This document shows positions 54,433-63,000 of a stretch of 64,000 nucleotides of DNA, one piece after another. The stretch comes from Seonamhaeicola algicola (GTDB lineage: Bacteria; Bacteroidota; Bacteroidia; Flavobacteriales; Flavobacteriaceae), in assembly GCF_007997385.1 (NCBI RefSeq), contig NZ_VOSC01000005.1:124001-188000 (forward strand). Direction: 5' to 3'. Below the pieces are notes generated by a model, which was not told where the DNA came from, did not search any database, and worked only from the letters and a program-made list of their open reading frames with translations. The first letter of the stretch is position 1, and each line of letters starts with the position of its first letter. The translations under genes were made by a program, and so were the position numbers.

Positions 54433-54936
54433 TTACAATAACTGTTTTGTAATTTCATAAAGGGCTATGTTTGTGGCTTGTACAACATTCATGCTGCTGT
54501 TTTGCCCAAACATATTAATATGAATGACAGCGTTTGAAATTTCTAAAATATTCTGTGAAACTCCAAAATTTTCATCGCCAATAATTAAAGCAATAGGTTT
54601 TTTTACTTCAGAAAAATTAAATGTATGAATAGGTTTACTGTTGTTAGTTATTTCTAATGAAATTATATAATAGCCTTTGTTTTGTAATGTTGAAATGGTG
54701 TTGCTAATGTTTGATTCTATATGATAATTAACAGACTTTTGGGTAGCTCTTGATGTTTTTGTCATTTTACGCCCAAACGGAATGTTTTCACAACAAAGTA
54801 TAAGTTTTTCAACACCAAACGCATCGCAAATTCTAAATAAGCTTCCAATATTTGGAGCATTAGTTACGTTGTTACAAACCACAGTAACAGGAAATATTTG
54901 TTTTGAAAATTTAGTGTTATAATGGGTTAGCTGCAA
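54433..54936 (-). CDS. RNA methyltransferase, TrmH/SpoU type
   Basis: This 167-residue SPOUT enzyme has motif 1 NVTNAPNIGSLFRICDAFG, motif 2 IALIIGDENFGVS and motif 3 NMFGQNSSMNVVQATNIALYE. It is a second TrmH-like enzyme in this region, distinct from that at 51302. The likely job is 2'-O-methylation of a tRNA ribose, but the position cannot be told. It is a single-domain form without the N-terminal substrate-binding domain. Confidence 0.9.
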   Translation of the reverse strand: MQLTHYNTKFSKQIFPVTVVCNNVTNAPNIGSLFRICDAFGVEKLILCCENIPFGRKMTKTSRATQKSVNYHIESNISNTISTLQNKGYYIISLEITNNSKPIHTFNFSEVKKPIALIIGDENFGVSQNILEISNAVIHINMFGQNSSMNVVQATNIALYEITKQLL

Positions 54937-54968
54937 AATATTTTTAAATTTTAAGTTTACTATTAATG

Positions 54969-55613
54969 TTAGTTTTCAAAAACATACTTAATAATATTTG
55001 CCCCCATTTTTAGTGCTTTTTCTCGCACATTGGCAGGGTCATTGTGCACAGCCTCATCTTCCCAACCATCACCTAAATCACTTTCAAAAGTAAATAATAA
55101 TACAAGCCTATCTTTTTCAAAAATACCAAAAGCTTGTGGGCGTTTACCATCGTGCTCATGTATTTTAGGTAACCCATTTGGAAAATTATAAGCTATATTA
55201 AAAATTTTATGGTTAGCGGGTAATTCAACCAATTCCTTATCTGGAAAAACTTTTTTTAATTCATCAGTTATAAAAGGCTGCATGCCATAATTATCATCAA
55301 TATGTAAAAAGCCACCAGAAGTTAAGTAATTCCTTAAGTTTTCAGCATCATCATCACTAAAAAAAACGTGTCCATGCCCTGTCATGTGCACAAACGGAAA
55401 TTGAAAAATATCGGTACTACCAACTTCAACATTTTGTACATTGGTTTCTAATTGGGTGTTAATGTGCGTATTGCAGTAGTTTATAAGGTTGGGTAATGCT
55501 GTTGGGTTGCTATACCAATCGCCACCACCACTATATTTTAAAACAGCTAATTCTTGCGCATTTATATTTAAAATAAATGAGTAAAAGGTTAAAAGAAATA
55601 CTAGTTTTTTCAT
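54969..55613 (-). CDS. DUF4159 periplasmic protein
   Basis: This encodes 214 residues with a signal peptide ending INAQ (about 1-19). The rest is the DUF4159 domain: VLKYSGGGDWYSNPTALPNLINYC, FVHMTGHG, FSDDDAENLRNYLTSGGFLHIDDNYG, and the EALKMGANIIKYV end. The fold is like a glutamine-amidotransferase or ThuA-like flavodoxin fold. The catalytic role is unknown. It starts 2 nt after rsmE's end, so the two are co-transcribed. Confidence 0.9.
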   Translation of the reverse strand: MKKLVFLLTFYSFILNINAQELAVLKYSGGGDWYSNPTALPNLINYCNTHINTQLETNVQNVEVGSTDIFQFPFVHMTGHGHVFFSDDDAENLRNYLTSGGFLHIDDNYGMQPFITDELKKVFPDKELVELPANHKIFNIAYNFPNGLPKIHEHDGKRPQAFGIFEKDRLVLLFTFESDLGDGWEDEAVHNDPANVREKALKMGANIIKYVFEN

Positions 55614-55615
55614 GG

Positions 55616-56320
55616 TTATTCATTAACAAAAGCAACAGAATGGCATGCAACAATGGCAGCGGTTTCTGTTCTTAATCTGGTATTTCCCAAAGTTACAGGA
55701 ATAAATTTATTTGCTAAAGCAGTTTCTATTTCTTGTGTGCTAAAATCGCCTTCAGGACCAATTAAAATGGTAACATTTGTATGTGGTTTTAGTTCACTTT
55801 TAAGTGATTTTTTATCGGTTTCTTCGCAATGTGCAATGTATGTGTTGCCTTCAAAATTTTGAGTAATAAAATCTTTAAACGTTACAGCGTTATTAAGTTT
55901 AGGTATGTAATAGTGTAATGATTGTTTCATGGCCGATTGCAAAATACGCTCAAAGCGTTCCGGTTTTATTACTTTTCGTTCGCTATGGTCGCAAATAATA
56001 GGTGTAATACTATCAATGCCAATTTCGGTGGCTTTTTCTAAAAACCACTCATAGCGGTCGTTCATTTTGGTTGGAGCCACAGCTAAATGCAAGCTGTAGT
56101 TTTTTTTATCTTGTTTTTCTTTTGAAATAATATTAGCAATGCATTTGTTAATATTTGGCATTGTTATTTGGGCTTTAAATAACCAACCGTTACCATTTGT
56201 AATATTTAAAACATCGTCTATGTTTTTGCGTAGTACTTTAATAATATGCTTACTTTCATCTTTAGGAAAGATGATTTGGGTTGTGTTTTCAGTAATATCA
56301 GGATTGTAAAATAGTTGCAT
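55616..56320 (-). CDS. rsmE: 16S rRNA (uracil-1498-N3)-methyltransferase
   Basis: This 234-residue SPOUT enzyme methylates U1498 of 16S rRNA. The N-terminal PUA-like part (HIIKVLRKNIDDVLNITNGNG) and the C-terminal knot (LLIGPEGDFSTQEIETAL, LGNTRLRTETAAIVA) are standard; EKATEIGIDSITPIICDHSERKV is a further RsmE mark. Length matches the family. It begins the rsmE-DUF4159 pair. Confidence 0.96.
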   Translation of the reverse strand: MQLFYNPDITENTTQIIFPKDESKHIIKVLRKNIDDVLNITNGNGWLFKAQITMPNINKCIANIISKEKQDKKNYSLHLAVAPTKMNDRYEWFLEKATEIGIDSITPIICDHSERKVIKPERFERILQSAMKQSLHYYIPKLNNAVTFKDFITQNFEGNTYIAHCEETDKKSLKSELKPHTNVTILIGPEGDFSTQEIETALANKFIPVTLGNTRLRTETAAIVACHSVAFVNE

Positions 56321-56384
56321 TTAAAACCTTGTGTTTTAAGCAAAGGTATTTAAAAAAGACAAGTTATTAATAAAGTATAAAAAC

Positions 56385-56416
56385 AAAAAAGCCGAGTTTT
56401 AACAAACTCAGCTTTT
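56385..56416 (-). terminator. Terminator of the PhoD gene
   Basis: AAAAGC-C-GAGTTT pairs with AAACTC-A-GCTTTT across a TAAC loop with one mismatch, 24 nt past the phosphatase stop. The plus-strand A tract gives a U tract for minus-strand transcripts. Confidence 0.75.
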
Positions 56417-56439
56417 CATTTTAAAAATGTATATTTTTA

Positions 56440-58128
56440 TTAAGAATAGGTTATGGTATTTCCTATTTCGGTTCTGTAGTTTGATGTTAAAATAGTGTCT
56501 ACAAAAATCCATTCAGATTTTACTTCGGTACTTGTAAAAGTAGCCATTAAAAAACCACGTTTTGAGGCATCAAAGTAATTTAAATCATCTATTAAAATGG
56601 TTAAGGCTTGTTCAAAACTAGCCACTGTTGTAGGGTCTGTACCAATAAAGCTTTCAAAACCTGGAGAACTTACACCGGCTGTTGCTAATTCTATACCAAC
56701 TTCAGTGTTATTTAGTGTTTTTAATGTGTTGCTCCAAGCGTTATGGGTATCACCGGCTAGGGTTATTATTTTTTTACCGTTTAAAGCGTTGTAAATAATT
56801 TCGCGTTCTGCTGGGTAACCATCCCAAGCATCTAAATTATAAGGTAAAACAGTAGTTACACGGGCTTTTTCTTGTTCGGTTAATGTAGGATCGTTTTGTA
56901 AAAGCCTAGACTTAATTGTTACTAATTCTGTTAAAACTTCGGTAAAATTAGAAGCGCCAAAAGCAGTAAGCATTTCAGCAGGAATATACATTTTGCCCAT
57001 TAAAACCTGTTGCCCTAAAACTTGCCATTTTGCGTTGCTTGCATTTATTTGGTTTAATAGCCAATTACGCTGAGTTTCGCCTAAAATGCTTCTGTTAGGG
57101 TTGCTTATATCTGTTTGAAATGCGGCTACATCAAAACCTGAGGTACCAAAATAACTAAAAATGTCTAGTTGTTTATCTCTACCTATTAAACGGGTATCTA
57201 GCATTATTAAGTTAACAAGGTTTCCTATGTTTATGTTTCTGTAAATTAAACTATTATCATCTTGTTGTAATCTAGAAAAAGGTAAAAACTCACTGTATGC
57301 TTTTAGGGCATTTTGCTTTCTTGTTTCAAAACTTCCTTCAGTAGTTTCGTCATGGTTTTCAGCACCGTTTTTATAAGCATCGTTAGCTATTTCATGGTCA
57401 TCCCAAACGCAAATAAATGGTTTTTTTTGGTGGGCTAACTGTAATGAAACATCAGATTTATATTGTTTGAAACGTGTTCTGTAATCTTCTAAAGTTATAA
57501 CTTCTCTGTCTGGTTCATGAAACCTGTTTAAACTGGCATTTTCTGCTGTAGAACCATATCCGCCAGCGGCATATTCATAAAAATAATCGCCTAAATGAAT
57601 TATAATGTCTGCCTCAGAATTAGCCATGGCATCATAAACATTAAACAAACCTGCTTGATAGTTTGAACAAGAACACACTGCTAATTTTGCGCTAGAGGCA
57701 TCTTTGGGTAACGTTATAGTTTCACCAATAACAGATACTTCTTGGTCTTCAATGTTAACAAAGCGGTAATATAATTTTTGATTTTCCTCTAGTTGAGTAA
57801 CTTCTATAGCTACAGTAAAATCTCTATCAGCATTTGTAGTTACTTTACCGTCTCTAATTTTATTTTTAAAGTTACTATCAGTAGCAATTTCCCATACAAT
57901 TTCTTGGGTTGTACCACTGTAGCGCGTCCATATAATTACTTTAGAGTCCGTAGGATCAAAACTAGCAACACCTTCTTTAAATTTGGTGGTTGTAAAGTTA
58001 GTAGTATCAAAATTAAAACCTAAATCGTCATCACTTTTACAACTAATAAAATTTGGGGCTAAAATAATGCCGCCTGTTGCAAATAGCGCTTTTTGAAGAA
58101 AATGTCTTCTGCTGTTATGTTTGTTCAT
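56440..58128 (-). CDS. phoD: PhoD-type alkaline phosphatase, Tat-exported lipoprotein
   Basis: This encodes 562 residues. The leader has twin arginines (NSRRHFLQKA) and a lipobox (PNFISC, about Cys30), so it is folded in the cytoplasm, exported by Tat and lipid-anchored. An N-terminal beta domain (about 45-140) leads into a metallophosphoesterase core: CSCSNYQAGLFNVYDAM, IIHLGDYFYEY, VWDDHEIANDAYKNGAENH, QVLMG and LAGDTHNAWSN. PhoD enzymes need calcium and iron and release phosphate from mono- and diesters. It likely supports phosphate uptake in poor sea water. Confidence 0.94.
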   Translation of the reverse strand: MNKHNSRRHFLQKALFATGGIILAPNFISCKSDDDLGFNFDTTNFTTTKFKEGVASFDPTDSKVIIWTRYSGTTQEIVWEIATDSNFKNKIRDGKVTTNADRDFTVAIEVTQLEENQKLYYRFVNIEDQEVSVIGETITLPKDASSAKLAVCSCSNYQAGLFNVYDAMANSEADIIIHLGDYFYEYAAGGYGSTAENASLNRFHEPDREVITLEDYRTRFKQYKSDVSLQLAHQKKPFICVWDDHEIANDAYKNGAENHDETTEGSFETRKQNALKAYSEFLPFSRLQQDDNSLIYRNINIGNLVNLIMLDTRLIGRDKQLDIFSYFGTSGFDVAAFQTDISNPNRSILGETQRNWLLNQINASNAKWQVLGQQVLMGKMYIPAEMLTAFGASNFTEVLTELVTIKSRLLQNDPTLTEQEKARVTTVLPYNLDAWDGYPAEREIIYNALNGKKIITLAGDTHNAWSNTLKTLNNTEVGIELATAGVSSPGFESFIGTDPTTVASFEQALTILIDDLNYFDASKRGFLMATFTSTEVKSEWIFVDTILTSNYRTEIGNTITYS

Positions 58129-58216
58129 AGTATCAATTTGTTTGCCTAAAATTGATGCTATTTTTAATACTGCGAGTTATTTTAAGTTTAATTTTGTATT
58201 ATGCTTTTCTAAAAAA

Positions 58217-58852
58217 TTAAACTTTAGGCTCTACAATTTTTAGCACTTCAATTTCAGGAATTTCTTTAGGCTCTTCAGTTAAAACAACCACATAATACCA
58301 GTTTTGTGATGGAATATCTAGGGTGAAAGCTTCACCAATGGTATGTGTGTTTTTTAAAATTGCTTGTTCAAAATCGGGATGTAAATCGCCATTAGTAAAC
58401 CAACCTAAATCGCCTCCTTTGTTGGCATTAGCATCCATGGAATATTGTTTAGCTAAAAAATTAAAAGTTGCTCCTGCATTGTAGCGCCCAATGATATTTT
58501 TTCTTAAATCATTAATACTTTCAAGTGTGTATTTTGAACCATCTAAATAAATATATGAAGCACGATAATACGTTTTACTTTTTTTAGCAACTACTTTGTA
58601 AAAGGTTTTTTCAAATTCGTTTTCAACTGTTTTTGTTCTACCAATACCTAATTTAAAAAGAGCTTTAGCTAATATGGTTTTATGCTTTTCTTCGTTAAAC
58701 GTAATTACCTTATTTTTTTTAGAATTTTTAGTAGCTAAATAACTTTCTATTTGTTCTGGTGTTTCAATGGTTTCAAGCTCTTTTTCGGTAGTGCTTTGTG
58801 CAAATAATTGTGTAAAAGTTAGTGTAAATAAAAAAAGTAATGTTTTTTTCAT
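58217..58852 (-). CDS. Parvulin-type peptidyl-prolyl isomerase
   Basis: This encodes 211 residues with a signal peptide ending LFAQ (about 1-18). The C-terminal half is a parvulin rotamase domain (YNAGATFNFLAKQYSMDANANKGGDLGWFTNGDLHPDFEQAI, then FTLDIPSQNWYYVVVL). The N-terminal half is helical and Lys-rich and may hold clients. It would help fold outer-membrane or secreted proteins. It is 34 nt after tsaD and transcribed the same way. Confidence 0.9.
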   Translation of the reverse strand: MKKTLLFLFTLTFTQLFAQSTTEKELETIETPEQIESYLATKNSKKNKVITFNEEKHKTILAKALFKLGIGRTKTVENEFEKTFYKVVAKKSKTYYRASYIYLDGSKYTLESINDLRKNIIGRYNAGATFNFLAKQYSMDANANKGGDLGWFTNGDLHPDFEQAILKNTHTIGEAFTLDIPSQNWYYVVVLTEEPKEIPEIEVLKIVEPKV

Positions 58853-58886
58853 AATGTAAATTTGGGGTTTTTAAAGTATAAATGTT

Positions 58887-59909
58887 TTATATTTTTAATC
58901 GGGCAGAAGCCATTATGTTTTGAGCTGTGGAGTAGCCTTCTAAGTATTTTAAATAACCAACAATGGCAATCATAGCAGCGTTATCTGTGGTGTATTCAAA
59001 TTTAGGAATGTAGGTAGTCCAGCCAAATTTTTGTTCGCCATCTTTTAAAGCCTGACGTATTCCTGAATTGGCAGATACACCACCACCAATAGCAATGTGT
59101 TTTATACCGGTTTCTTTTGATGCTTTTTTCAATTTATCAATTAAAATACCAATAATGGTGTATTGTATTGATGCACAAATATCATTTATATTTTCTTCAA
59201 TAAAATTGGGGTTTTCTTTTGTTTCACGCTGAATAAAATACATAATACCTGTTTTTAAGCCAGAAAAACTAAAGTTTAAACCATCAACTTTTGGTTTAGT
59301 AAATTTAAACGCTTTAGGGTTACCAAGTTTGGCACGCTTATCAATTTCAGGGCCAGCAGGATAACCAAGGCCTAAAATTTTTCCGCTTTTATCAAATGCT
59401 TCGCCAACGGCATCATCAATAGTTTCACCAATAACTTCCATATCAAAATAATGATTCACTTTTACTATTTGTGTATGGCCGCCAGAAATGGTCATGGCTA
59501 AAAACGGAAATGGTGGTTTCTCAAAACCTTCTTCATCAATATAATGTGCTAAAATATGGCCTTGCATATGGTTAACATCAATTAACGGAATGTTTAAGCC
59601 ATAGGCCAAAGATTTTGCAAATGATGTACCCACAAGTAAACTACCCATTAAACCAGGGCCACGTGTAAAGGCTACAGCGTTTAAGTTTTCTTTGGTAATT
59701 CCTGCTTTTTTTAAAGCTTGGTGCACAACAGGTACAATGTTTTGTTGGTGTGCTCTAGAGGCTAATTCTGGTACAACACCACCATATGCTTCGTGTATTT
59801 TTTGGTTGGCAATAACATTACTTAAAATTTTACCGTTGTGTATTATAGCGGCAGCGGTATCATCGCATGAAGACTCTATTCCTAGTATATAAATATTTTG
59901 TGAATCCAT
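58887..59909 (-). CDS. tsaD: tRNA N6-threonylcarbamoyladenosine transferase subunit
   Basis: This 340-residue ASKHA-fold enzyme transfers threonylcarbamoyl to A37 of ANN-reading tRNAs, with TsaB and TsaE. Marks are GIESSCDDTAAAI, PELASRAHQQNI, GPGLMGSLLVGTSFAKSLA, the metal motif HMQGHILAH, TISGGHTQIV and IAIGGGVSANSGIR, with a closing YTTDNAAMIA. The gene is divergent from the TamB-like gene, as often seen in flavobacteria. Confidence 0.97.
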   Translation of the reverse strand: MDSQNIYILGIESSCDDTAAAIIHNGKILSNVIANQKIHEAYGGVVPELASRAHQQNIVPVVHQALKKAGITKENLNAVAFTRGPGLMGSLLVGTSFAKSLAYGLNIPLIDVNHMQGHILAHYIDEEGFEKPPFPFLAMTISGGHTQIVKVNHYFDMEVIGETIDDAVGEAFDKSGKILGLGYPAGPEIDKRAKLGNPKAFKFTKPKVDGLNFSFSGLKTGIMYFIQRETKENPNFIEENINDICASIQYTIIGILIDKLKKASKETGIKHIAIGGGVSANSGIRQALKDGEQKFGWTTYIPKFEYTTDNAAMIAIVGYLKYLEGYSTAQNIMASARLKI

Positions 59910-59935
59910 TAATAAATATTAGGCACAATAATTGT

Positions 59936-59943
59936 TAATTTTG
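59936..59943 (+). promoter_or_regulatory. Candidate -7 element before the TamB-like gene
   Basis: TAATTTTG matches TAnnTTTG in the tsaD-tamB gap. Transcription would start near 59950, upstream of the reading frame. No -33 element at standard spacing is seen. Confidence 0.4.
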
Positions 59944-60017
59944 GCATTATAATAAACGTCTAAAACTATTTTAATAAACGTAAGTACAAAAATAGTTTAT
60001 TCTTAATAATATCAATA

Positions 60018-63000
60018 ATTTTATCGCATATCAAAAAAGCACTTAAAATAGCACTTAAAATAGCGGGGATTTTCCTGCTTTTGTTCATCATTTTGGTGTT
60101 GGTGTTTTCTATTCCTTCAATTCAAACAAGTTTAGGTAATTATGCTACTAAAGAGCTAAATAAAGAATTTGGCACAAATATAAATATTGAAAAAGTTGGT
60201 TTACAGTTTAATGGCGATGTAGAGTTTAAAAATATTTATGTTGAAGATTATAAAAAAGACACCTTAATTGGCATTACTGAGCTTAATACCTCTATTTTAA
60301 GTTTTAGAAATTTAGTTAATAATAAAATGACTTTTGGTGATATTGATATTATTGATTTAATATTAAATATTAAAACCTATAAAGGCGAAACCGATACTAA
60401 TTTAGATGTTTTTATAGCCAAGTTAGAAGGTGATAACCCTAAAAAAAGTAGCGGTACTTTTCTTTTGTCATCTAGTGATGTATCAATTTACAACGGTATT
60501 TTTAGACTTATTGATGAAAACCGCGAAACCCCAAAACGGTTAGATTTTTCAAACTTAAACATTAACGGCACTAATTTTTTAATAAAAGGAAGTGATGTTA
60601 GTACCAGAATTAATAAACTAGCATTTGTTGATAGTCGTGGATTAGTAGTTAAAGATATGATGACTAATTTTGAGTATACTTTAACAAGCATGACTTTTAA
60701 TGACCTGGTGCTTAAAACACCAGAATCGGTTTTAAACGGTAATATTAAATTTACATACAACCGCGAAGATTTGCAATACTTTACAGATAAAGTTCAAATT
60801 AACGCTAATTTTAAAGACTCAAATATTCTGTTAAATGAATTAAATATTCTTTACAACGAATTTGGTAAAACACAAAGAGCAGAATTTAGTACTGAGGTTT
60901 CAGGAACTTTAAATAACTTAAAAGCTACAAATTTAAATTTAAGTACTAGCCGAAGCACTAAAATACAAGGCAATATTTATTTTGAAAACCTATTTAATAG
61001 TAAAGAAAATAACTTTTACATGAATGGGCGTTTTTCAAATTTAACCTCTACCTATCAAGATTTAACCAATTTATTACCCAATGTAATTGGTGATGCCATA
61101 CCTTCAACCTTTGATAGGTTAGGCCGCTTTACCATAGTTGGAAATACCCAAATAACATCAACACTTATAAATGCCGATGTAGAAATTAATACTGATATTG
61201 GTTTTATAGATTCTAACCTTGAAATAAATAAGGTAAATGACATTGACAACGCAACATATAAAGGAAATATAGCTTTAAAAGATTTTGATTTTGGTACTTT
61301 TCTAGACGAACCAAAAATTGGCATAGGCTCACTTAATTTTGATGTGAACGGAAATGGTTTTATTACCGAAAATTTAAACACACAAGTAAGTGGCGATGTT
61401 TTTAATGTAATTTATAACAACTATAATTACAACAAAATAAAAGTAGCCGGTAAAGTAATAAATAAAATTTTTGATGGTAATTTAATTGTAAATGACAGAA
61501 ACTTACAATTAAATTTTAATGGTTTAGTAGATTTTTCTGAAGAAGTAAAAAAATACGATTTTGAGGCAAAAGTAGATTATGCCAACCTAAACACCCTAAA
61601 CTTTGTAAAAAAAGACAGTATTTCAATTTTTAAAAGTAGGGTTAAAATGAATATGAATAGTAGTAGTTTAGATGATGCTAAGGGTGTAATATCATTTAGC
61701 AACACAACCTACAAAAATGAACACGATACTTACTATTTCAAAAAATTTGACATTTCTTCACGTTTTGAAAATACCACGCGTTATATTGAATTTAAATCGC
61801 CCGATATTGTTGAGGGCAATTTAAAAGGCACCTTTGTTTTTAAAGATTTAAAAAAGCTTTTTGAAAACTCAATTGGCCATATTTACACCAATTATCAACC
61901 ACATAAAGTACGTACAAATCAGGGCATAGATTTTAATTTTAAAATTTATAATAAAATAGCCGAAGTTATTTTTCCTGAAATAGAGTTAGGTAAAAACACC
62001 TTTATACGAGGGCGTGTTGAGAGTGATGAAACCAAGTTTAAACTAACGTTTAAATCGCCTCAAATTAAAGTGTATAATTACTTTGCAGATAACATTGAGG
62101 TGCAGGTAGATAACAGTAATCCACTTTTTAATACCTATGTAGAAATAGATAGTTTAAATACCAAATTTTACAACGTATCAAAATTTAATTTAATTAATGT
62201 TACTGTAAATGATACGCTATTTATGCGGTCTGAATTCAAAGGAGGTAAACGAAATGATGATGATTTTAACCTAAGTTTTTATCACACAATTAATGAAAAT
62301 AAAGAATCGGTTATAGGTTTTAAAAAATCAGATTTTACAGTAAAAAATCGCAAATGGTTTATTAATGAAGCTGGTGATAGGTTTAACAAAATATCGTTTG
62401 ATAAATCGTTATCAAAATTCAATGTAGATAATTTTAAAATAAATCATAAAAACGAGGAAATTAAACTTTCAGGCTTTTTAAAAGATTCTACTCAAAAAGA
62501 CATAAAACTCAACTTTAAAAATGTAAATCTTGCTAAAATAACACCAGATATTGATAGTTTATCTTTAGCAGGAAACGTAAATGGTAAATTAGATATTCTT
62601 CAAAAAAACGGCAGCTATTTACCCAATTCAACCATAGTAATTAATGATTTTGCAGTAAACAACTTTCCCTTAGGCGATTTTAATGCCCAAATAACAGGAA
62701 ATGACAATTTAACACATTATTTAGTTGATGCTTCAATAAAAAATAACATATCAAAATCCTTTACAGCAAAAGGAGATATTGTAGTAAATAGGCGGCAATC
62801 TAACCTTAATGTAGATTTAATGTTTGATGATTTCAAACTAGCACCCTTAAACCCGCTGCTTTATGATGTTTTATCAAATATTAGGGGTGAAGTTTCGGGT
62901 AAAGTAAAACTTATTGGAGACACTAAAAAACCCAATATTAACGGCTCATTAACCCTAGCCGACGCAGGTTTTACAATACCCTATTTAAATGTTGATTATG

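Noticed and set aside
60488-61381. Minus-strand ORFs of about 90-108 codons inside the TamB-like gene
   Set aside because: The plus-strand frame is continuous and matches TamB-type sequence through both regions, so these are antisense shadows.
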